Source of the DNA: Apostichopus parvimensis
Taxonomy: Eukaryota; Echinodermata; Holothuroidea; Aspidochirotida; Stichopodidae
DNA length: 22,680 nucleotides
Assembly: GCA_000934455.1 (NCBI GenBank)
Contig: KN889510.1
Location: forward strand, 30,087-52,766
Direction: 5' to 3'
Below the pieces are notes generated by a model, which was not told where the DNA came from, searched no databases, and saw only the letters and a program-made list of their open reading frames with translations. Below, piece by piece: positions 15,484 to 22,680 of the stretch. Every line of letters begins with the position of its first letter. The stretch's first letter is position 1. The position numbers and the translations under genes were made by a program.

Positions 15484-17986
15484 CTGATGGATAATAAAGC
15501 AACAAAATGTTATACATACAGTAACTCCTTCTTCTTAGATCCTAACAACAGTCATGCAGTGACAATTTTTGGTTTCAATTTCAACCAAACGATGACTGAC
15601 TTCATTTACAGCGGTAAGGACATCAAAATTATTTCAAAGAACGAAATTGCATACATACATACTTTGCAACTTTCACTCTATACTTACTAATAATATGTTT
15701 TTTCTTGACGTCATGTCTTGTTGTTGTCTTGTTATGTTTTACTCTTACAATTGTTTAATCCTTCCCTTAATCCTCTCTTTGTCCCTCCACTATTTATCCC
15801 CTACCTCTCCTCTTCCCCTGTTGGTTTCTTTCTTTCTTCTCTCCATCCCTTGTCTGCTAATCCTCTTACATCTATCTCTTTGTGTTCACCATGCTCATTA
15901 ACCTGTCTGTATTCTGTGTGTGTTTTTGTCCCTTCTGTTACTTGTCATTTAGCCTTTGAAGAAGAACCAGGCCAACTTACTTTTACACAATAGTTTAAGT
16001 GAAATACAAATACAAAATTGCTATGAAACAATTTAAACACTAAACTATCTCCTGCGATGGTATACATATAACTTCTTAAGAAGTACAAATCTATGATTCT
16101 GCTGTCAAACCCACACACAGCAATTAGTTCTTCTTAATAGTGAAACATAAAGGTCATTGCGAGAGACTTACCTAAAATGTAAGAGCTAGGATCAAAGCTG
16201 TCGGGTATGGAAGATTGTGTTGGAAGAAGCCACGTTATAGTCGCACTCTTTTCACAGAATAAATCCTGAAGAAGGCCTCTGATCTGGGCATAGTAGAGAC
16301 ATCCATCTTGGTCCATAAGTGATACGATATCTCCCACTTGGTAATAAACCCCCTGATAAAACAGAAATTAAGTAACATGAAATGAGAACGCAAACGTGGA
16401 GAATTTCAAAGAAAAGAAACAAGAGTTATTTTGGCTGAATTCAGGCCTTCATAGCTGTTGGGTTCATAACAGTCATGCATTATGGGCATAAATAATTTTT
16501 AATATTAGTTCCTACTGTAGGTCTTGGATCAAGCATATGTGTAAAAGAAATTGGATTTTGTGACTCACTTCTGAGAAGAGGCTGCCCCCTGGAATAACTG
16601 TAGCATTGAAAAGAGCTGATCTTGTTGGCTGTGTGTGAAAAGACACAATATGATATTTTCATGAGGACGATTTCACATCAAGAACATAAACATTATATAC
16701 TTCAGATAAAAAAATTAGTCATAACAATTAATGAAAAATACTGAAACGTTGAAGGAAATCAAACTGTCATTCAAGACACAAGACTATCTGTTCTCGTCTA
16801 ACTAACAGTACAGTAATTATTTATATATATGCTTTACTAGCTGCCAATAATGACAAGAAGGAAAGATGTAAGAGTGTCTATGTGAAAGATGTTATTCACT
16901 GCAATTATTCACTGTTCACATAGTTAATAGTTCTTTACAGGTGTCAACCCACTTCAATAGTACAGTATACATTCAAACAATCTTTGCTTATCAAATTTGC
17001 TTTTTGTAAATTAATTTCTTATAATGCAAAATTGATTAACTAAATTATCTTTGACCACTGCCAAAAGTTATAGAAAGTTTTCGGATCATAAGAACAAAGC
17101 ACTGTGCATTGTCCAAGGGACGGTTCTGTAGATAGAATTGTTTTTAGACCTTCTGACCTCATGTGACCTTTGAACCTCACCAAAACTTTCTCTATTGGCT
17201 GTGGGTTGAAGTTCTTTCTCTTCATCCTGTTGTCCTTTGTTTATTCAAGTTACTTTCCCTTAAATTCTTAAAAACTTTAACTTCATCGTTTATTATATAC
17301 AGTTGTTTTTTTTATTTATATTCATGTATTCCTCCACTTACTATGCATTCCTACTTGCTGGGTTCTATGTTTAACACATTAACAGTGGTAAATGTAAAAG
17401 GAGCACAAAATGGGATTTAAAAAGAAGCACACATGACTTGAACTAGTTTAAGAAGAAGCCTGCCACAGACATGCATTCTTGCACAACAATTAGAGAACAT
17501 TTTTATACTGCATTAGCCAATCTATGACTGCACTTAACCAAATAAATGCATGTCTAAAACCATGAGTATTTAGCAATTCATACTGCACAGAAACCTCACT
17601 GGGAAATAAACAAATTTTGAAAGAGCATCGAAAGGAAAACGTCACTCCCATCAACGAAAATTCCACTTGTTTTCACAGTTTAATATAAATAAGATGACAC
17701 AAATACTTACATTTCTTTTGAAAATGACTCGTCTATTACGGCCTTTGGTGGCTTGACCTTTAGCTGACCCAGCATTATATTTTCCTTTCCTTTTCTTACT
17801 GTTACGTCCTGATGCTCTGGAGTCTTTTCCTTTGCCATTTCCTTGTGCAGCTGCTAGTTCCTTGAGTTTGTGTTTAATGTAACATTCGTTACAAGCCACT
17901 CTGGACTGAATTCGCCTCCATACTGCAGAAACAGTTGTCTTACATTGATGGCACAAAGGTGTGTACCTCAAAGGTACATACGGCAT
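15293..17986 (-). CDS. GATAD1: GATA zinc finger domain-containing protein 1 (GATAD1)
   Basis: Four coding exons (17711-17986, 16569-16628, 16172-16352, 15293-15483) join in frame to 235 residues; human GATAD1 has about 269. The N-terminus MPYVPLRYTPLCHQCKTTV aligns with the human start MPLGLKPTCSVCKTT. The GATA-type finger is C12-x2-C15-x16-C32-x2-C35. A basic, NLS-like linker (KKRKGK) follows. Residues 113-173 (GVYYQVGDIVSLMDQDGCLY, YAQIRGLLQD, FCEKSATITWLLPT) and GPEEDVPR, FVCHAPHDYFKS and FIWT match human GATAD1 closely. Human GATAD1 is a nuclear member of a SIN3B/KDM5A/EMSY chromatin complex linked to H3K4me3; that role here is by homology. A BAH-like fold for residues 113-173 is my inference. 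The glycine-rich stretch of the human protein is absent. The gene converges on the collagen gene. Confidence 0.95.
15700..15960. repeat. Pyrimidine-rich tract in GATAD1 intron 3
   Basis: About 250 bases of mixed C/T-rich sequence (purine-rich on the GATAD1 sense strand) lie between coding exons 4 and 3. Long open frames in it arise from low complexity. Confidence 0.6.
16172..16352 (-). CDS. GATAD1: GATAD1 coding exon 3 (181 nt)
   Basis: It starts GVYYQVGDIVSLMDQDG and ends SFDPSSYILG in phase 1. The acceptor is tttatcag and the donor gtaagt. This is the best conserved exon relative to human GATAD1. Confidence 0.94.
16569..16628 (-). CDS. GATAD1: GATAD1 coding exon 2 (60 nt)
   Basis: Twenty codons, PTRSALFNATVIPGGSLFSE, have a cacacag acceptor and gtgagt donor and are phase 0 on both sides. 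They correspond to the human segment ending STIITAESIFYK. Confidence 0.88.
16629..17710 (-). other. GATAD1 intron 1, nothing recognised
   Basis: A 1.1-kb AT-rich intron between coding exons 1 and 2. I see no repeats, coding or RNA signal. Confidence 0.5.
17711..17986 (-). CDS. GATAD1: GATAD1 coding exon 1 (zinc finger and basic linker)
   Basis: Ninety-two codons run from ATG to FKRN, then a gtaagt donor. A good acceptor (ttttgcccag, with a cttaac branch-like site upstream) ends at 17993, six bases before the ATG, so the exon probably begins at 17992 after a 5' UTR intron. Its first 47 codons lie inside the tandem duplication. Confidence 0.93.
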
Positions 17987-18245
17987 ATTAATCTGGGCAA
18001 AACCAAAAGTTAAGAGAAAAATCTTTTTGTCAATATGAAAACTGCTGCAGCTGCTAGTTCCTTGAGTTTGTGTTTAATGTAACATTCGTTACAAGCCACT
18101 CTGGACTGAATCCACCTCCATACTGCAGAAACAGTTGTCTTACATTGATGGCACAAAGGTGTGTACCTCAAACGTACATACGGCATATTAATCTGGGCAA
18201 AACCAAAAGTTAAGAGAAAAATCTTTTTGTCAATATGAAAACTAC
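17846..18245 (-). repeat. 200-bp tandem duplication covering the GATAD1 zinc-finger exon start
   Basis: Bases 17846-18045 and 18046-18245 are direct copies offset by exactly 200. Only three differences are visible (17912/18112, 17914/18114, 17973/18173). Each copy carries the splice acceptor, ATG and first 47 codons. A ctgctgcagctgc stretch at the junction suggests replication slippage or microhomology. Confidence 0.95.
18046..18186 (-). pseudogene. Truncated second copy of the GATAD1 zinc-finger exon
   Basis: From an ATG at 18184-18186 it reads MPYVRLRYTPLCHQCKTTV and keeps both CxxC pairs, with Pro5 to Arg and Arg25 to Trp changes relative to the complete copy. After KELAAA it runs into the duplicated intron sequence and stops after about 20 residues. 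It has no good donor, so it is probably not used as a coding exon. It could still act as a decoy acceptor or upstream ORF. Confidence 0.7.
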
Positions 18246-18249
18246 ACAC

Positions 18250-19030
18250 ATAACCCTAAATTTCCCAGTTTTAGGTATTCAAAAATCTCCATGAATTTAA
18301 AAAGTTTCTGTGCAATGGTAGTACAAAATTCTTCCCTGTAGTTTGAATTTAAACCAGTCATTTGCCAGAAAGAGTGTTTTCAGTTTTTAAGCCAGTGTAT
18401 TAACCAGAAAGAGTAAGTAGGGACTCAACTGCACACTCTGGGAAAGAGTCTAACGTGAGTGACAGTCTGCCCTTCCTTTTGCAAAATTTCCTTTAACTGC
18501 GAGTGCTTCTATGCAAACTGGTAGCAGCTTTGGCAGCTATTCAAGCACAGTAGATTAATCCACTAACCTTTTGCCATCACTTTGAAAAGTTATAGCACAT
18601 TGATCAGTTTATCCTTACTTTTCTTGCATCAAAATAAAATAAATATATAACAGTTGTCTTCTTTTACTAAGAGTAACAGCTTTAATGTGTATCAACAAAT
18701 AATGTTTTCAAAAATGATGCTTCTATTTGCTTCTATAGAACCTTGCTTCAAGAAGAGGGAAGGAACCAGGTAAGTGAAGTTTGCTTGACTTGTTAAATTC
18801 TACAATATATTGTTGTTCTTTCTACTTCTTTTGTTTGTTTGCCTGATGCCATTCAATGAACATTATCCAATGTGGTCTCAGGGATATATATCATGGCTCT
18901 TGTATAGATGAGGGAAACTTCTGAGAAGTTTGCATGCATAAATTAAACACATTTTTTGAACTACTTATGTTTGTAACTGTTAGTATAGAGTAGAAAAAAG
19001 GATCGGGAGGGAATATCAAGTCCCCATCAA
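18250..19030. other. Noncoding stretch upstream of GATAD1
   Basis: This may hold the GATAD1 promoter or part of a 5' UTR intron. I see no TATA or initiator that I would defend. On the plus strand, 18739-18769 is flanked by tctatag and gtaagt and looks like a 31-nt exon, but nothing else supports it. Confidence 0.35.
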
Positions 19031-19073
19031 GGACCCTATGGGAGAGAAAAAAAACCGAAGAAATCAGACCCGA

Positions 19074-19790
19074 TTATGTATGCATAAGGTGCTTGTCCAC
19101 AGCATTCTTAAACCCATTCACACTACTTGCAAGTACAACTTTCTCAGGCAAACCTTTCCACTTATTCACAACCCTATTAGAGAAAAGTTACGCCGAATAT
19201 TAATCCTACTTTGTAAATTCTGGTGTTTAAAACAATGACCTCTGGTACAACTACTCTTAGCAAACATCAAAATGTCAGTGAAGGATAAATTGTCAAAACC
19301 ATACACAATCTTGAAAACCTGAATCAAGTCACCACGTAACCTCTAAGCTCCAGTGTGGTGAGATTCAGTAGCTATAACTACCTCTAATAAGGAACACACT
19401 TTAAGGAACTAATCATTCTAGTAGCCCTGATCTGGACCTTCTTGAGTACTGCCTTATCCTTAGCAAAATATAAGTGCCAATTCATGCACAGCATACTCCA
19501 GATGAGGCCTAACCAACTGCTTATAAAGTCTAACAACTCTGTCCTCTTTCAGAAAACTGAAGTTCCTCTTTATCATACCTTAAACCCTATTACCTCTTTT
19601 AGCAAACTTCAAAACAACGTTTAGAAGGTTGCAGAGATGAGTCAATGTAGATACCTTGATCTCTTTCAACAAACACCTCCAGAAACTCCTCACCAGGTGT
19701 CTGATCATTTCTTTGTGTCTGCTTACAATAATTTTCATCTGCTGAGTAGAATAGCCTAAGCTGGTGACCTACCATAGCATACAACCAGGG
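19074..19790 (-). mobile_element. Decayed non-LTR retrotransposon, reverse transcriptase C-terminal part
   Basis: Three minus-strand frames together give the conserved order of a LINE ORF2 tail: ERDQGIYIDSSLQPSKRC, GMIKRNFSFLKEDRVVRLYK with LVRPHLEYAV, KVQIRATRMISSLK, LRGDLIQVFKIVYGFDN, TRGH and VVNKWKGLPEKVV with SVNGFKNAVDKHL before a stop at 19074. Frameshifts and in-frame stops separate these blocks, so it is dead. Catalytic motifs and the endonuclease are missing. It looks like the CR1/L2/jockey group, but I cannot place it further. Its 5' side ends at the inverted-repeat element next door. Confidence 0.8.
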
Positions 19791-19805
19791 ATGGACAGAC
19801 GGTAT

Positions 19806-20401
19806 CCAGTCAAAACGTCCCTTTACCAAAACGTCCCCGCTTTTTTAAGACCAAATTGTCCCCGCTTTTTTAAGACCAAAACGTCCCCGCTTTTTTAAGA
19901 CCAAAACGTCCCCGCTTTTTACCAAAACGTCTCCGCAGTCAAAACGTCCCCGTGAGTCAAAACGTCCCGGCTTTTATAATCAGTTTGAATGCAAGTGTGG
20001 ATGTTTTTAGTTCAAATCAAAGAGTAAGGAAAAGTATAGTTTAGGTTGAAAACACAGTTTTTAGGAGTGGGAAGTGCCGGTTATGAGGGCGGAAACATTT
20101 TTGAGTATAATTTTCTGAGGTAAGATCATATAAATAGAAAAGGGAATGCAAGAGGGCTATAGGGTAATAGGATTTTTTTAAACACGAGTTGGTTTCTGAA
20201 TGAATATATACGATATTGAGGGGAGGGAATAAAAAAGATTTTTTTTGTTTACAAGTTACGTTTGGAATATGCGAGACAGGCTGGATGAAAGTGATATATA
20301 TTTTCCTACAGCACATACATTTATTTTTTATACGCATCCAAAATCTTTTTTAATTCCTCCTTTGGTACGGGGACGTTTTGGTAAAGGGACGTTTTGACTG
20401 G
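19806..20401. mobile_element. MITE-like element with perfect 34-bp terminal inverted repeats
   Basis: Bases 19806-19839 (beginning ccagtcaaaacgtcccttta) are the exact reverse complement of 20368-20401. The element is 596 bp and contains no transposase ORF. The left side carries a direct-repeat array built on caaaacgtccccg (19825-19976), absent from the right side. No convincing target-site duplication is visible in the flanks (ggtat on the left, taagc on the right). It abuts the 5' edge of the LINE relic, so it may have inserted there. The superfamily is not determined. Confidence 0.88.
19825..19976 (+). repeat. Subterminal direct repeats inside the inverted-repeat element
   Basis: Three 25-bp units, accaaaacgtccccgc plus ttttttaag, start at 19825, 19850 and 19875. 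A shortened unit follows at 19900, then variants with accaaaacgtctccgc and gtcaaaacgtccc. The second unit has attgt for aacgt. Repeats of the terminal motif may be transposase-binding sites, by analogy with other DNA transposons. Confidence 0.88.
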
Positions 20402-22280
20402 TAAGCGGAAAGACAGTGAAATGGATCCTGAGGCTAACAGCAGTCACTGCTCCCTCATCCACTAGCAGCAAAACTTGCCAGTGCTCAATCAACAGGACCT
20501 AAACCCTTATCTTACAATTTCTGAGTATAATAAAGTGTCTTGGTGTCACTTCTGAATACAACACCTGCAGAAGACCCACACTATATTGAAAGTAAAAGTG
20601 TAGTGTTCACTAGCATACTATATCAAATTTGATTTGGATGCTGTGGAGGCTAGTGGGCCCAGTTCCTTTGGGACTGGCCTTGGTCACTATAACTAGTTTT
20701 ACTTAAGTTAAGGGCCATCAGGTCAGTCCACCCACCCAAAAAACACATCAAATAAAAACTTGTATTTACACAAACAGTAGCCTATGTCAAATACTGAGAT
20801 TGTTTAAGATTTACTAACGTGATCGCTCGCCAGCGCCTACAATTTACAAAGCACTGGCATTCATATATCTGAGTAACATAGGCCTAGGGTAAGGATATGC
20901 CAGTAACAACTGTGAATGATACTAGGCTAGGCTCTCTAGGCATTACGTTACGCTATGCCTGATATTACTGTTTCAGCATGTTGAAGGCACTTCACCTCAG
21001 ATGTCTGTATTCATACCTCGGATAGGCTAGAGCTGCAGTCAAACTAAGATGTGGTGATAAAATACCAACACCCTTCTTGTTTCAAAGCTGCGATACGATT
21101 CTAATTTTCTTGAACTTCGATCACGCTACAGTAGCATGTAATCCGTAATCTGCCAGCAGTAAGTACTGAGCCTTTCGACATCCATGCTTTGTGTTACTTA
21201 GTTATGTTGTACACGATATCATTATAAACATCGTAACCTTACAACCTCTGGGTCTTCTGTACATAGTTACACAGTACTATGCATTACCGCACTGTACCTA
21301 CCTGCGAGCCAAGTTGGTGACGCGATCAGTGCAGACAAGATTGACAAATTTTGTACATAGTAACGTATTTATAACTTACACTGCATAAATTTCAACAACC
21401 AGCAAATTTGGTGGTGACACCTAAATTGTGAAGGTTGGTGAGTGTGTTTTGTCATTGATTACGTTTGATCATCTTGACTTGAGTAAAACCCATGGTTAAA
21501 ATTTTCACATCACTGTAGGCCTACATATGCTCCCATAGAAGTTTTCAACTGTCATGGCCTACCCACCATATTAAAGCTACACCGATGGCTTGGGCTAGCA
21601 CAGCAAATTCAACTTTGGCCACCATAACCATTTAGATTTTAGGCTAGAAGAGCTCAATGCTTGCATAGTACTCCCAACCCATCTGCCAGTTGTTGCTGCA
21701 AAATCTTCTTGTTTCACCCAAAATTTTCTAAAGTAGGCCTAGGCCTACCCTGAAATCACCTTCAGTTCAGATTTTTAGACCATCAGAAGTTTATTTCATT
21801 CTCTTCAACATGCAAGCATCAAAAGGAATGATGATGACTCAGACAATGCCAAGAGAAATCAATACAGTAGGTCACTTTAGGGCTATTTTCCGACAATTAA
21901 CTTTTCACAAAGTCTCAGGAAGGTTGAAATGTAGCCCAACTGGACTTTCACTGGCTGCAAAATGTGAATCTGTGGCCATATACTTTTATATAGGGACATT
22001 TCTTGAGAGTAGTCTTGGTCTCACCATCCGGAAGTGCAAGTGATGTAACCTTTTTAGGTGTGTGTATTCAAGGTGGTGTGACTGATGAAAGACTGTGATT
22101 CCAAGATGTGGATCGACCTGTGAACGAAAATAACAGTTTTACTGGTAGTTGCCCTGCATATATACTGGTAGTTGACCTGCATATATACTGTACGCTTTAA
22201 TTAAAGAATTTTAGAGTCTATAGTGAGACTCAATTAACAGAATAACCTACTGATTAAGTATATCTAATTATTCATCTCAT
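20402..22280. other. Noncoding stretch, possible 5' region of GATAD1
   Basis: Nothing is firmly recognised. The palindrome-rich word taggccta recurs (near 20880, 21516 and 21735). CpG is locally richer around 21286-21325, where the minus strand has a good donor (ctcgcag, then gtaggt, exon edge at 21302) that could end a noncoding first exon of GATAD1. Open frames here, including about 21810-22043, have no family signature that I know. Confidence 0.3.
22141..22186 (+). repeat. 23-bp tandem repeat, two units
   Basis: actggtagttg(c/a)cctgcatatat occurs at 22141-22163 and 22164-22186, with one difference, and a partial third start (actg). Confidence 0.85.
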
Positions 22281-22285
22281 CATAA

Positions 22286-22456
22286 AAGTTCCTACCAGCC
22301 AACTCTGCACCTACAGTATTGACTATTGAGCGAGTCTTCACCAACTTCGGGACAATACAAACTAAACTATTGAATATAGACTTGGTCTGCAAGAAGCTGC
22401 ATGCAAAACTGGTAATGTGCTACAGGCTTTTGAGAGGAGCAGTGGACATTGTCTGA
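22286..22456 (+). pseudogene. hAT-family transposase relic, C-terminal dimerisation region
   Basis: The frame reads FLPANSAPTVLTIERVFTNF, then GTIQTKLLNIDLV, KLHAKLVMCYRLLRG and a stop at 22454-22456. This matches the hAT C-terminal pattern PASSAxxERxFSxFGxIHxKxRNRLxxEKAxKLVxxYRxLRG. It has a stop just upstream (22283-22285) and lost residues (RNRL has become LNID), so it is a fragment. No catalytic part or element ends were found. The distant family match is from memory of the motif. Confidence 0.6.
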
Positions 22457-22680
22457 TGAACTTGGCACTAGAACTTTTTTGAGTACTGCAACATATCTTT
22501 TCAGACTGTAAACATTCAGATTTTCATCCACGTTGCATAATCGACAGCATTGACTTCAAATTATTTTCATACAAAAATTGTTGGAGGAAAAGTTGTCACA
22601 TTTAAATGGAAACATGTAAATGCTCAGTATTGTTTTAACAGCATTATATATCATAGGACCTACAAGTTTAATTACCTTCT
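22457..22680. other. Window end, nothing recognised
   Basis: AT-rich sequence after the hAT relic with no terminal inverted repeat partner inside the window. It may be the element's 3' part. Confidence 0.35.

Noticed and set aside
15647-15993. Overlapping Leu/Ser-rich open frames
   Set aside because: Produced by the C/T-rich tract in GATAD1 intron 3.
15952-16012. cctttgaagaagaacc motif resembling the 3' part of some Penelope-like or related repeats
   Set aside because: Too short and diverged to support an element; the expected following motif is absent.
18010-18249. 79-codon frame starting at 18249 as the true GATAD1 start
   Set aside because: It starts in intron-like sequence, crosses an acceptor and reads into a stop; human GATAD1 aligns from the internal MPYV methionine of the complete copy.
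19825-19976. CRISPR-like array
   Set aside because: Units are directly adjacent without unique spacers, inside an inverted-repeat element in an animal genome.
20041-20337. 98-codon minus-strand frame inside the inverted-repeat element as a transposase
   Set aside because: No catalytic or DNA-binding pattern, and AT-rich composition; probably chance.
22081-22134. ctgatga ... gaaa, resembling a hammerhead ribozyme core
   Set aside because: The bases next to the two core boxes do not pair into stem II, and no stem III with a cleavage triplet is visible.

Overview
This is a nuclear window from an animal genome. The evidence is the split genes with GT-AG introns, a fibrillar collagen with Gly-X-Y exons of 54, 72 and 108 nt, a GATAD1 orthologue, and fossil LINE, hAT and MITE-like transposons in AT-rich noncoding DNA with many microsatellites. 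The protein sequences and intron style suggest an invertebrate deuterostome. An echinoderm such as a sea cucumber is my guess, but the sequence does not prove it.

Bases 1-11968 (+ strand) hold the 3' half of a fibrillar procollagen alpha-chain gene. I can place 19 exons, all in frame, giving 587 residues. They comprise about 321 residues of triple helix, a short C-telopeptide and a complete COLFI C-propeptide ending in PVCFL. The 5' part of the gene lies upstream of the window. A 3' UTR follows, probably to about 12.8 kb. The chain has three oddities: one triplet without Gly (Ser-Ser-Ser) just after a GPQGI collagenase-like motif, a Cys-to-Ser change at the third conserved propeptide cysteine, and an 18-nt exon where helix meets telopeptide. 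From the conserved cross-link lysine motif ([10 protein letters not shown]) to the helix end there are exactly 29 triplets, as in vertebrate type I collagen.

Bases 15293-17986 (- strand) hold a convergent GATAD1 gene in four coding exons (235 residues): a GATA-type zinc finger, a basic linker and the conserved C-terminal region. Its 3' UTR probably runs to about 13.8 kb. A 200-bp tandem duplication copies the start of exon 1, including the zinc finger and the preceding splice acceptor; the second copy is 98.5% identical but has no donor.

Bases 18250-22680 are mostly noncoding. They hold a decayed, frameshifted non-LTR retrotransposon reverse-transcriptase tail (- strand, about 19074-19790), a 596-bp nonautonomous element with perfect 34-bp terminal inverted repeats and a subterminal repeat array (19806-20401), and a short hAT-transposase dimerisation-domain relic (+ strand, about 22286-22456).

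The two genes do not share a pathway: one encodes secreted extracellular matrix, the other a nuclear chromatin factor. No multi-gene novel system is evident. The best leads are the collagen propeptide and helix anomalies, the duplicated GATAD1 zinc-finger exon, and the inverted-repeat element.
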